This document shows, piece by piece, positions 56,801 through 64,000 of a DNA stretch of 64,000 bases (positions are counted from its first letter, which is position 1; each line of letters begins with the position of its first letter). This DNA comes from Pseudoalteromonas rubra. GTDB taxonomy: Bacteria > Pseudomonadota > Gammaproteobacteria > Enterobacterales > Alteromonadaceae. Both the position numbers and the translations under genes were made by a program. Below the pieces are notes generated by a model that was given only the letters and a program-made list of their open reading frames with translations, had not been told where the DNA came from and did no database searches. Where the stretch lies: contig NZ_PNCI01000017.1 in the NCBI RefSeq assembly GCF_005887095.1, positions 151,759 through 215,758 of the forward strand, in the 5' to 3' direction.

Positions 56801-57857
56801 GCGTATTTTCGAGCCCGAGTACCGAACCAAGGCAGGCCATCAATTTACCTCCGGACAGGGGTTGGGTCTGAGCCGGGTCAAAGAAATAGTCGATCAGCTC
56901 AGTGGTCAGATCCAGCTTGAATCTGCACCAGGTCAGGGCACTTGTTTTACCGTGAACTTGCCCCTTTTCAAAGCGCCTACTCAGACTCATGTCAGCGTTG
57001 AAGCCGCCTCCCGACAGGTACCGCCTGATAAGACTCAATGTATTTTGCTAATCGATGACACCCCGGATATGCTTGAATTTTTGCATACTGTACTGGCACC
57101 GGACTATCAGGTGCTCACAGCCAGTGATGGTGAAGCGGGACTAGCATTAGCTCGTGCCAAATTACCGGATATGGTCATCTCTGATGTCATGATGCCAGTC
57201 ATGGATGGCTTTGCGCTTACACAGGCGCTAAAATCCGACCCTTTAACCGCCCATATTCCATTGATGTTAGTCACAGCGAACCTGAATGAAGAGAAACACC
57301 TTAAAGGGCTTGCACTACAAGCGGACGATTACCTCACTAAGCCCTTTAACCTGGACGCTTTCAAACTAAAAATACGCAATACCTTCAAACTGATAGAAGC
57401 AACACAAGCTCAGTTGAAAGCGCAGCTTATGCCTGCCACTAAGCGCCTGAAACAAGCACCGGAAACGCCGAAGCAACAGTTTGCCAATAACCCCGCCACG
57501 CTCGCGTTTTTAGATAAACTGGAATCTGTGCTGGAAACTCTGTTCAGCGATCCAACACTAACCGTCTCTATGGTCGCCAGTGAAATGGCCCTGAGCGAGC
57601 GTCAGCTGCATCGTAAATTAACGTCCGTAACGTCTATCGGTGCCAACGAATATTTGCGTCAGTATCGTTTGTATCAGGCTCTGCCACTGTTACTTGCCGG
57701 GCACAACATAGCCCAAACCGCTGAACACTGCGGCTTTAATTCTCCCTCATATTTCAGTGCCTGTTTTAAGAAGCAATTTGGTTTGACGGCAAAGCAATAT
57801 GCAAAGTCGCACTCCAGTAAAACGGATAACCAGGAGGGTAATTTGACCGAGCTTTAG
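53895..57857 (+). CDS. Hybrid two-component sensor-regulator (propeller, kinase, receiver, AraC HTH)
   Basis: One 1320-residue polypeptide holds a whole signalling path. A signal peptide/anchor (LLQLIALLLMLQLSFCALAT) precedes a periplasmic beta-propeller of regulator repeats (VADGLPSNRIFDIERDHTGF; LWAGAADGLYMVS; IWFASTEGITRLNPDKL) over about residues 30-640. A Y_Y_Y domain (to about 740) and a membrane helix (about 750-770) follow. Then come HisKA with His near 809 (LLKTLSHELMTPVTLIQGP), HATPase (VSDQGIGIAPEH; GQGLGLSRVKEIV), a receiver (LLIDDTPDML; VISDVMMPVMDGF; DDYLTKPF) near 1048-1160, and a C-terminal AraC HTH (QTAEHCGFNSPSYFSACFKK). This is the HTCS architecture best known from Bacteroidetes glycan sensing. 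The ligand is unknown. Confidence 0.92.
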   Translation: MRFALRPTLLQLIALLLMLQLSFCALATTYTTLTVADGLPSNRIFDIERDHTGFAWFATDKGLARYDGAAIDVFSRDHTPTLSNALWIRDILIDAQQQLWVAGKQGLEVRGPNSEYFRPLSIAGRTQPLNIYTLFLAQDNRLWAGAADGLYMVSQDALLPVKTHINNVVQRFKILSITQASEHALMLATTRGLYLFDTNSGKATPVTLPPGESVMADKLWTVEGGQTWVAMHGLGLGMYNQSQNKVELLYRDPNEFDTVGYVFDLYKEHGEIHAASLNTGMLKLTSGVMTHIQSYPPLLSLYKDNNLRIYGTFNEGVIIESVNHSAMSNFAFSHPSETGKYEINQLTQFNDYLWLADQLAGLCQYTLNGKFKRCVSSESHSAQAVTPTSDGRLWAAMYHELLVVNPENAQVDARYSLADYMIPEAINTLVQSDDGSLWLAHSFDGLSRFAPDTRAITHFTSTNSPLLSNQLHHLAKEQDRLWLATDLGLQVYSLSSEQFKTIPGSASQPFTATYSVTPAPDGRIWVQTDRGLRLYNSEQQRWQDLPEPLNKLSATSLAFDDKHTVWLSTGQGLWHWQPNSGAVAFYNHGDGLFRKGYLEGTATHSDGHIWFASTEGITRLNPDKLNRIDTRPQISVLTITAPHGEQQHYYNTSTVPAIDPQHASLRLRLANGDLINNIKQKFRYQLSGVADTWVELGNEHTLMIPRLPWGDYTLRLKATDNQGNWSEQISELNFTVHTPWYASALAKTSYALLATLLIYGAYRIRISALKRRQQQLQDTIRAHTQTMQMQNSQLEAAQAQRTALLKTLSHELMTPVTLIQGPAEQLRNSTDEQQRTQMANLVISNTKRLKVLIEHLMFISSNNSQAAPVTQDNWQPEDISALLQEQLSAFTPLLTDKSLNCNNQIEPGLLVSAPPDQLQQLISNLLSNAIKYSYEGGEIHLSLKAARSSQHAVLSVSDQGIGIAPEHHTRIFEPEYRTKAGHQFTSGQGLGLSRVKEIVDQLSGQIQLESAPGQGTCFTVNLPLFKAPTQTHVSVEAASRQVPPDKTQCILLIDDTPDMLEFLHTVLAPDYQVLTASDGEAGLALARAKLPDMVISDVMMPVMDGFALTQALKSDPLTAHIPLMLVTANLNEEKHLKGLALQADDYLTKPFNLDAFKLKIRNTFKLIEATQAQLKAQLMPATKRLKQAPETPKQQFANNPATLAFLDKLESVLETLFSDPTLTVSMVASEMALSERQLHRKLTSVTSIGANEYLRQYRLYQALPLLLAGHNIAQTAEHCGFNSPSYFSACFKKQFGLTAKQYAKSHSSKTDNQEGNLTEL

Positions 57858-57929
57858 CCCACTGAAAACTCCAGCATCTTGCCATTTATGCGAAAAGGTT
57901 AGCGGACCTTAGAAACTCAGGGAGGGTGA

Positions 57930-57956
57930 GTGCGAGCCATTTGCAACGGCTCGCAC
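57930..57956. terminator. Hairpin between the hybrid sensor and the DUF6746-like gene
   Basis: GTGCGAGCC (57930-57938) pairs with GGCTCGCAC (57948-57956) across a 9-nt loop. It lies between the converging genes, 70 bp after the sensor stop. No T tract follows on either strand, so termination is uncertain. Confidence 0.5.
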
Positions 57957-57986
57957 CCAAGAGATAAATCAATGAGAGGGGTTAAA

Positions 57987-58376
57987 TTAGAAACTCTTGA
58001 TGAATTTATCTGCCAGCACAAAATACTGGTTTAAGTGCTTTTGTGTCTCTTCTTTACGGTTTCTTTCTGAATTAATGTGGATATCTTCAACCACAACGGC
58101 AATGTCTTCAGCCAGCTTTTTCTTGTCACCAATCAGGTTAAGTGTGAAAAACTCAACGCTTTTCTCAAGGGTGTAAGTGATAACATGGATATCCTGAAGC
58201 TCGGCCGCATCCAGGTCTCTTTTACTTCTGATTTCTGACGTTTTTTCAATAAAAATCTTTCTCGCATCCTCAACCGAAGTTACATCCGCGACCTTAAGGT
58301 GCTGAATGGATTTTTCATCTGCATGGGCCGAAAAAGACAAGACAGCAGTCATAAGCAATACAATTAACGTTTTCAT
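57987..58376 (-). CDS. Small exported alpha-helical protein (DUF6746-like)
   Basis: The 129-residue protein has a signal peptide (MKTLIVLLMTAVLSFSAHAD). The mature part is highly charged and helical (TSVEDARKIFIEKTSEIRSK; AVVVEDIHINSERNRKEETQ). The pattern resembles the periplasmic DUF6746 group, but that assignment is tentative. No partner gene is nearby. Function unknown. Confidence 0.65.
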   Translation of the reverse strand: MKTLIVLLMTAVLSFSAHADEKSIQHLKVADVTSVEDARKIFIEKTSEIRSKRDLDAAELQDIHVITYTLEKSVEFFTLNLIGDKKKLAEDIAVVVEDIHINSERNRKEETQKHLNQYFVLADKFIKSF

Positions 58377-58789
58377 TTAATCTCTCTAGCGTTGAAATAT
58401 AAGGGTCAACAAAGCGACTTTGATTGACTGGGGCTAAAACACTCGCCCCACAGGCGAACGCGAGAATGGATCACTCCGCCTCACCTTTTTGTCATGTCTG
58501 TATTGTACCTCGGCACCTAAATTATTGTCTAAGTGCATCGACAATCCTAGCACGAAAAACGTAGCACTTAGGAAATGTGGATCAGATTGAAGTACCAGAC
58601 AGTTCAAAAGTTAGTCTGCTCTATCAGGGTTAGACGTTTGTCACGAGCAAAAATTTTGCAACGTGCAGATTATCAGCTGTTAACCCTACTTACACTGCAC
58701 TCAATGTAGTTCCTCTGTATATCAATTACTAATTTATGAGGTAGTTTGATAGATTAGTTATCTATACGAAACAAGAAAGTGCATGTTTA
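58377..58789. other. Intergenic region upstream of the SEFIR-STAND gene
   Basis: About 410 bp without a credible gene. It separates divergent genes and marks the change to AT-richer sequence. A dyad, ATAGAT (58749-58754) and ATCTAT (58760-58765), lies 24 bp before the SEFIR gene start. Confidence 0.4.
58749..58765. promoter_or_regulatory. Inverted repeat just upstream of the SEFIR-STAND gene
   Basis: ATAGAT and ATCTAT, spaced by five bases, end 24 bp before ATG 58790. It could be an operator or a small leader hairpin near the ribosome site. Role is inference. Confidence 0.3.
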
Positions 58790-61666
58790 ATGGAATATCA
58801 ATCTCCTAACGTTTTTATTAGCTACAGCCATGATTCACAAGCTCACAAGGAGAAAGTTTACAAACTGTCTGGGCAACTAAGGCGAGCTGGTATTGATTGT
58901 TGGATAGATCAATATGATCCAATACCTATTGAGGGGTGGCCTAAAAGGATGATGAATGGCATTCGTGATGCAGACTTCGTTTTGATGATTTGTACCCGTC
59001 AGTATCAAGAAAAGCTCAATGCTATTGACCAACAAACCCCGGGTAACGGTGTCAAATGGGAAAGCACTCTCATTATGAACACGCTTTATCGTGAGGGGAC
59101 TTTGAATAGAAAGTTTATCCCAATCGTATTCAACGGTGATGACAAACACTGTATCCCGGATATTTTATTTGGGCACAGCTATTATGATCTTAGCCAGCCA
59201 AAAGAATTTGACGATCTTTGCAAACACTTATTAGGCAAATTACGTAAAGAAAAGCCGGCTTTAGGGGCAACAAGCTCGAACCAGAAGTTATTGAGCAATA
59301 AACTGCCAACAGTAGAGGGAGAATTTTTCGGGCGTAAAACTGAGCTAGCATTACTAGACGAAGCATGGTCCAGTCCAAATACCAACATAGTCCAATTTAT
59401 CGCATCAGGTGGTACGGGTAAAACCAAACTATTAAGACATTGGCTGGACCGAAACTTGCCTAAAATTGATACGCTTCTGGCTTGGTCCTTTTATTCACAA
59501 GGGGCACGTGAGGACAAGCAGATATCCGCATCACCATTTTTTACTCACGCATTTTCACTATTCTCGTCAGCCCAGTTATCTTTTTCATCAGAAGAAGAGA
59601 AAGGTGATCATCTTGCAAATCTGATAAGACAAGAAAATTGTCTGCTCGTATTAGACGGTTTGGAACCGCTACAGTACGCTGGAAATGGCATGCGTGGAGA
59701 GCTAAAAGACAGAGCACTACGTCAGTTACTCAGAAGCCTAGCCGATCACAATTCCAGCTTGTGTGTTATAACCAGCCGAATCACTGTTTATGATTTAATT
59801 GATCGCAAGGACAGCACAATATCACACGCTCTGAGCAACCTGGATGTGGAAGACGGTGTTAGACTCTTAAAATCTCTCGGTGTACATGGGGGAGAAGCTT
59901 ATCAAGAAGAGCACGAGCAACTTTCCGAAGCTGTCAAAGAATATCAGGGTCATGCTTTAGCTTTGTTTTTACTGGGAAATGCTATCCACACCTATTTTGA
60001 CGGAAACATTCTTGCACGTAACCAACTGGATGAACTCATAGGCAATTATGATGGTATCGAACGGCATGCCTTCAAAGTGATGCAAGCATATCAAAAGTGG
60101 TTAGCAGATACGCCAGAGCTTAAACTATTGTATCTACTTAGCTTATTCGACCACCCGATAGAAAAAAGCGTGCTTGAAATATTATGGAAAAAACGAATAC
60201 CCCAGTTAACATCAGATATTCATAACAGAGCATGGAAGATTGCAATCAGAGATCTTAAAGAAAAACACTACATGCTATTTAGTCATGACAACAACGATGA
60301 ACTTCTAGATTGTCACCCACTGGTCCGTGAGTATTTTGGCAATCAAATGCGGACCTCATATCAAGAAGCATGGGATCAAGCGCATGAAGTCCTATATGAA
60401 CATTACCAACAGGTCCCAAGTGAGTATACCCCCAACTCAATTGAACAAATGCAACCCTTATTCTATGCAATTCAACATGGGTGTGCGGCAGGCTTGTGTC
60501 AGCGTGCAAAAGATGAAATATACTGGCCAAGAATCCAGCGAGAAAACTCGTACTATATGTACCATGAACTGGGTGCAATGAGCGAAGATTTGGCCATTAT
60601 TGCAAACTTTTTCGTGAAGCCATGGGAAGAGCTGTCGACTACACTCAATGCCGAAGAACACCCTGCAATGCTCGCCAGAGCGGGGTTTGACCTTCGTGCA
60701 CTCGGCCGGTTACAGGAAGCGAAAGCACCATTGAGTAAAGGGCTGGATTTACAGATAAAACTAGGTGAATGGAAACACGCGGCGGGAATTGCAAATAACC
60801 TCAGTGAATTACACTTGTTTTTAGGAGAGATTAAGCGTGCAAAACATTACGGAGTAATGAGCATTGAATTGGCTGACAAGTCAGAAGATCTTAAAAGCCA
60901 AAGCATGTTTCGAACAACATTAGCGGACGTTTTACATCAAGCTGGAGAATGTGAGCAGGCAATAAAATTGTTTTATGAAGCTGAAGAGTTTCACAAACTC
61001 AACCAACCAAACTCAGAGTACCTATTTTCAGTTGAAGGTTACCAGTTTTGTGACTTACTCCTAGACAATGTGATTAAAAATCCAGAAAAGATCTTAGAAG
61101 TCATCAAACGTGCTCAGCATGGTTTGAAATATGCTGGTGATAAACAACTCAGTATCGCATTAAATCAATTAATATTGGGACGGGCATTTTTGATAAAGAC
61201 AACATTAACAGCTCCACATACAAAGACCGCCGGGAAACCAAATAAGACAAGACACTTAATTCCGTCAGAAACTCACCCTGCGCATGCAGTACCACCCTCA
61301 ACACAAAAAAATAAAGACTTGTCGATTTCGAACAATTGGATAGATAAATCGGTAAACCGTTTACGATCTTCTGGCCATAAATGGTTTTTACCTAGCGCCT
61401 TACTCGCTCGCGCTACATTGAAACGGTTATCTGGCGACTTCTCTAGTGCAGACAGAGATTTGACTGAGGTTTACGATATTGTTCGACCGAGTGCTTTAAA
61501 ACTCTACTTAGTTGATTATCACATGGAGATGGCATGGCTATTAATTGCCAAAAACAACCAGCCTCAGGCTAAGATTCACACTCAAACCGCAGCAAAGCTT
61601 GTAAATAACATAGGTTATTTTCGTCGAAAGGAGGCTTTAAAAAAGCTGGAAGAGCAACTGAGCTGA
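58790..61666 (+). CDS. SEFIR-STAND NTPase-TPR protein, probable defence protein
   Basis: The 958 residues show three parts. An N-terminal SEFIR domain (about 5-150; NVFISYSHDSQAHKEKVYKL, GIDCWIDQYDP, WPKRMMNGIRDADFVLMICT) is a TIR relative. A STAND-type NTPase follows (FFGRKTELALLDEAW; Walker A ASGGTGKTKLL near 204-214; Walker B CLLVLDGLEPLQ; sensor SLCVITSR). The C-terminal half has helical TPR-like repeats (GFDLRALGRLQEAKAPLSKG; IANNLSELHLFLGEIKRAKH). Such proteins act as NLR-like sensors in anti-phage immunity: the repeats sense, the NTPase oligomerises, and the effector domain depletes a metabolite or signals. No partner gene is needed. Base composition is AT-richer than the core. It borders a repeat array and an IS remnant. 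Confidence 0.85.
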   Translation: MEYQSPNVFISYSHDSQAHKEKVYKLSGQLRRAGIDCWIDQYDPIPIEGWPKRMMNGIRDADFVLMICTRQYQEKLNAIDQQTPGNGVKWESTLIMNTLYREGTLNRKFIPIVFNGDDKHCIPDILFGHSYYDLSQPKEFDDLCKHLLGKLRKEKPALGATSSNQKLLSNKLPTVEGEFFGRKTELALLDEAWSSPNTNIVQFIASGGTGKTKLLRHWLDRNLPKIDTLLAWSFYSQGAREDKQISASPFFTHAFSLFSSAQLSFSSEEEKGDHLANLIRQENCLLVLDGLEPLQYAGNGMRGELKDRALRQLLRSLADHNSSLCVITSRITVYDLIDRKDSTISHALSNLDVEDGVRLLKSLGVHGGEAYQEEHEQLSEAVKEYQGHALALFLLGNAIHTYFDGNILARNQLDELIGNYDGIERHAFKVMQAYQKWLADTPELKLLYLLSLFDHPIEKSVLEILWKKRIPQLTSDIHNRAWKIAIRDLKEKHYMLFSHDNNDELLDCHPLVREYFGNQMRTSYQEAWDQAHEVLYEHYQQVPSEYTPNSIEQMQPLFYAIQHGCAAGLCQRAKDEIYWPRIQRENSYYMYHELGAMSEDLAIIANFFVKPWEELSTTLNAEEHPAMLARAGFDLRALGRLQEAKAPLSKGLDLQIKLGEWKHAAGIANNLSELHLFLGEIKRAKHYGVMSIELADKSEDLKSQSMFRTTLADVLHQAGECEQAIKLFYEAEEFHKLNQPNSEYLFSVEGYQFCDLLLDNVIKNPEKILEVIKRAQHGLKYAGDKQLSIALNQLILGRAFLIKTTLTAPHTKTAGKPNKTRHLIPSETHPAHAVPPSTQKNKDLSISNNWIDKSVNRLRSSGHKWFLPSALLARATLKRLSGDFSSADRDLTEVYDIVRPSALKLYLVDYHMEMAWLLIAKNNQPQAKIHTQTAAKLVNNIGYFRRKEALKKLEEQLS

Positions 61667-61740
61667 GAACAAAAAGCCAGCTGGCCAAAGCTATTTCGAT
61701 TTTTGGGAGGCACAGCTTAGATTTTGATCATACCGACAGG

Positions 61741-61790
61741 CGGACTCTTAACTTACATCAGTGCCACGCCCGGCGTGCGGCTCAAGTCTG
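61741..61790. repeat. Structured repeat copy 1 (5' arm missing)
   Basis: A 50-nt core beginning CGGACTCTTAACTT, containing the inner hairpin CCACGC-CCG-GCGTG and ending CTCAAGTCTG. This copy lacks the left extension TTATAAAAAGTGG seen in other copies and lies 75 bp after the SEFIR gene stop, so it marks the array edge. Its outer arm has drifted (AGTCTG instead of AGTCCG). Confidence 0.8.
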
Positions 61791-61825
61791 ACTCTACTTA
61801 ACATATAAGTCTCAGGCATAAAAAT

Positions 61826-61848
61826 ACCCCGACCTATTCGGTCAGGGT
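61826..61848 (-). terminator. Array terminator 1 (type A)
   Basis: CCCCGACC and GGTCAGGG pair around loop TATTC. On the minus strand a TATTTTT tract follows. The same hairpin recurs at 63811-63835 and 63945-63968. Confidence 0.7.
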
Positions 61849-61927
61849 TATAAAAAGTGGGTCCAGTGGGCGGACTCTTAACTTGCATCAGTACCACGCC
61901 CGGCGTGGGGCTCAAGTCCGACACCAC
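61848..61927. repeat. Structured repeat copy 2
   Basis: A full unit from TTATAAAAAG to CGACACC with the 50-nt core at 61871-61920. The left arm GTGG...CGGACT can pair with AGTCCG-ACACCAC on the right, leaving a bulge; the inner CCACGC/GCGTGG hairpin is perfect. The core starts 130 bp after that of copy 1. Confidence 0.85.
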
Positions 61928-61960
61928 ACTCAGCTAAACATCAAAATTCAGACATAAAAA

Positions 61961-61982
61961 AACCCAGCTTAATAGCTGGGTT
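61961..61982 (-). terminator. Array terminator 2 (type B)
   Basis: AACCCAGCT (61961-61969) and AGCTGGGTT (61974-61982) form a perfect 9-bp stem with loop TAAT. On the minus strand it is followed by a T tract. A near copy is at 63680-63701. Confidence 0.75.
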
Positions 61983-62060
61983 ATAAAAAGTGGGTCCAGT
62001 GGGCGGACTCTTAACTTGCATCAGTGCCACGCCCGGCGTGGGGCTCAAGTCCGACACCAC
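61981..62060. repeat. Structured repeat copy 3
   Basis: A full unit with core at 62004-62053, 133 bp after copy 2. Thirteen bases downstream of its right arm the IS3-family remnant begins at 62073, so this copy borders the insertion. Confidence 0.85.
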
Positions 62061-62072
62061 ACTCAGCTAAAC

Positions 62073-62840
<768 letters not shown>

Positions 62841-62875
62841 CATAGTCGTAATGACTTAACCAGTTCCCTTACTGC

Positions 62876-63334
62876 CTACTCTTTACTGAAAAATTCATTT
62901 TTTGCTTGTTCCTTTAGGAATCCTATTGGCGCTAGAGCTTCAACTTTTACATTAATGCTAGGTATCACTAATATTGAAGGGCACTCTTTTAGTTTTGATC
63001 CAATATAGGCTCCTGCAGCAGCACCAACAGGCCCAGCTATTACGGCTCCTAACAATGCGCCACCACCAAGATTTTTAACCTGTTTAGTTTGCTCATCCCC
63101 TTGTATCAGAGTACTAACTTTATATTCATTTGACTGCAAAGTGGTTTCTAACTTTATTTTTTCTTTTACTGGTATACCCAAAAATGATTTTTTATTACCT
63201 GTAAAGTACTTGATTTTAAAAAGTAAGTGCCTACCTTTAGGGTAATATGCAATCAAGTCAGAGTCCTTGATAATTTCAACCTGCCTACCCTCAACTTCAA
63301 GACTTAACGGCTTAAACCTGTACCACATTGCCAC
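62876..63334 (-). CDS. Small glycine-zipper protein between the repeat groups
   Basis: GTG at 63334 has GGGA at ideal spacing and is preferred (152 residues); the frame upstream to 63481 lacks a ribosome site and reads like intergenic sequence. The N-terminal half is basic and strand-rich (YYPKGRHLLFKIKYFTGNKK). Near residues 90-115 lies a Gly/Ala zipper, NLGGGALLGAVIAGPVGAAA then GAYIGS, which may insert in or associate with membranes. The C-terminal part contains KECPSILVIPSINVKVEALA. No family is recognised. It sits alone with a decayed IS between two groups of structured repeats, like a cassette. Confidence 0.6.
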   Translation of the reverse strand: MAMWYRFKPLSLEVEGRQVEIIKDSDLIAYYPKGRHLLFKIKYFTGNKKSFLGIPVKEKIKLETTLQSNEYKVSTLIQGDEQTKQVKNLGGGALLGAVIAGPVGAAAGAYIGSKLKECPSILVIPSINVKVEALAPIGFLKEQAKNEFFSKE

Positions 63335-63569
63335 AACTGTTCCCTTATGATTAATTCCCAACTTGAAAAAACAAAAAGATAAAAAATTCCAAATTACCAT
63401 CAAAGATGCTCTTGTTAAAACACACCTAAAACGATAATAAACCAAGTAGTCAATACAACCTGAGCTAAAAAGTGGGGCCATTAGACTAGCTCTAAATAGA
63501 TATCAATACCATGCAGCATAACTATGCTTTACTGAAAATAGCCATAAAAATCACAGTTATCAAACTAAG
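63335..63569. other. Upstream region of the glycine-zipper gene
   Basis: AT-rich sequence with no repeat copy or supported gene; presumably holds the promoter for the minus-strand gene. It ends exactly where the repeat motif TTATAAAAAGTGGG resumes at 63570. Confidence 0.35.
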
Positions 63570-63645
63570 TTATAAAAAGTGGGTCCAGTGGGCGGACTCT
63601 TAACTTACATCAGCGCCACGCCCGGCGTGGGGCTCAAGTCCGATT
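63570..63645. repeat. Structured repeat copy 4
   Basis: A full unit with core at 63593-63642. The sequence left of TTATAAAAAG is unrelated to the other copies and lacks a terminator hairpin, which defines TTATAAAAAG as the left boundary of the repeated element. Confidence 0.85.
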
Positions 63646-63679
63646 CCATTTCACAGGAAGTAAATTTCAGGCATAAAAA

Positions 63680-63701
63680 AACCCAGCCTAATAGCTGGGT
63701 T
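63680..63701 (-). terminator. Array terminator 3 (type B)
   Basis: AACCCAGC and GCTGGGTT pair around CTAATA; on the minus strand a seven-T tract follows. Near-identical to the hairpin at 61961-61982. Confidence 0.75.
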
Positions 63702-63779
63702 ATAAAAAGTGGGTCCTGTCGGCGGACTCGTACCTTGCATCAGTGCCACGCCCGGCGTGGGGCTCAAGTCCGACACCAC
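63700..63779. repeat. Structured repeat copy 5
   Basis: A unit with core at 63723-63772, 130 bp after copy 4. It carries changes in the left arm (GTCCTGTCGG and CTCGTACCTT) but keeps the inner CCACGC/GCGTGG hairpin and the AAGTCCGACACCACA right arm. Confidence 0.85.
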
Positions 63780-63810
63780 ACCATGAAATATCAAAATCTA
63801 GACATAAAAA

Positions 63811-63835
63811 AACCCCGACCTATTCGGTCAGGGTT
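63811..63835 (-). terminator. Array terminator 4 (type A)
   Basis: AACCCCGACC, loop TATTC, GGTCAGGGTT; on the minus strand a T-rich tract follows. Same as terminator 1. Confidence 0.75.
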
Positions 63836-63914
63836 ATAAAAAGTGGTCCCAATGGTCGGACTCTTAACTTACATCAGCGCCACGCCCGGCGTGCGCCTCA
63901 AGTCCGACACCACA
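63834..63914. repeat. Structured repeat copy 6
   Basis: A unit with core at 63857-63906. Here the arms fit best: GTGGT, a 7-nt bulge CCCAATG, then GTCGGACT, opposite AGTCCGACACCAC. The inner loop region reads GCGTGCGCC rather than GCGTGGGGC. Confidence 0.85.
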
Positions 63915-63944
63915 CCATGAAATATCAAAATCTAGACATAAAAA

Positions 63945-63968
63945 AACCCCGACCTATTCGGTCAGGGT
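63945..63968 (-). terminator. Array terminator 5 (type A)
   Basis: A repeat of the ACCCCGACC / GGTCAGGGT hairpin. The 3' flank on the minus strand is again T-rich. Confidence 0.7.
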
Positions 63969-64000
63969 TATAAAAAGTGGTCCCAATGGTCGGACTCTTA
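63968..64000. repeat. Structured repeat copy 7, cut by the window end
   Basis: It starts TTATAAAAAGTGGTCCC and reaches CGGACTCTTA at base 64000, 134 bp after copy 6. The array therefore continues beyond the window. Confidence 0.85.

Noticed and set aside
61848..61927. A tRNA gene in each repeat
   Set aside because: The T-arm-like CTCAAGTCC is suggestive, but no complete cloverleaf with a 7-bp acceptor stem and anticodon arm could be drawn, and the terminators read in the opposite direction.
63579..63973. Plus-strand frames of 76-86 codons across the repeats
   Set aside because: They are open only because the repeat lacks stops in those frames; the same peptide recurs with each repeat copy and no ribosome sites precede them.

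Overview
The window looks like a chromosomal segment of a marine gammaproteobacterium, most likely Pseudoalteromonas (genus-level inference). The evidence is the core gene order parC-parE-yqiA-cpdA-yqiB-nudF / tolC, the rsmE-gshB-yqgE-ruvX run, the pilU-pilT / yggS-proC-yggT-DUF4426-rdgB-hemW run, upp-uraA, and protein sequences typical of that group. Base composition is moderate, with visibly AT-richer accessory patches. No tRNA or rRNA gene was recognised.

Layout. 1-12.7 kb is accessory: a cut-off secreted lipase; a small minus-strand cluster of XRE regulator, five-helix membrane protein and two tandem double-glycine-leader, proline-rich peptide genes (the second carries an in-frame TGA); a secreted Calx-beta protein; a divergent FAD monooxygenase/LysR pair; a secreted alpha/beta hydrolase; a RiPP precursor with a radical SAM/SPASM maturase; then an AT-rich patch with two decayed genes and one intact hypothetical. 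12.9-39.4 kb is core: topoisomerase IV, cAMP phosphodiesterase, NudF, TolC, a lipid A acyltransferase, GlnE, RsmE, glutathione synthetase, YqgE/RuvX, the twitching ATPases PilU/PilT, proline synthesis, RdgB and HemW, ending in a DUF885 lipoprotein. 39.4-49.9 kb holds an orphan sensor kinase and a copper/silver-type efflux operon (DUF411, CusC, CusB, CusA) with a separate His/Met/Cys-rich protein. 50-52 kb is uracil salvage. 52-58 kb holds a lipoprotein divergent from a 1320-residue hybrid two-component sensor-regulator.

58.8-64 kb is the most mobile-looking part. A 958-residue SEFIR-STAND-TPR protein (an architecture associated with anti-phage defence) is followed by two groups of ~130-bp tandem repeats. 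Each repeat has a ~50-nt hairpin-forming core, and most intervals contain a minus-strand intrinsic terminator. A broken IS3-family element and one small glycine-zipper protein lie between the two groups. The repeats do not match CRISPR, and I could not fit them to the integron attC consensus.

Main candidates for something undescribed: (1) the XRE / membrane protein / twin GG-peptide cluster at 1.5-2.8 kb; (2) the structured repeat array with interleaved terminators next to the SEFIR-STAND gene; (3) the two-cysteine RiPP precursor with its SPASM maturase at 9.4-11 kb; (4) a CusB-like adaptor with two fused CusF-like domains.
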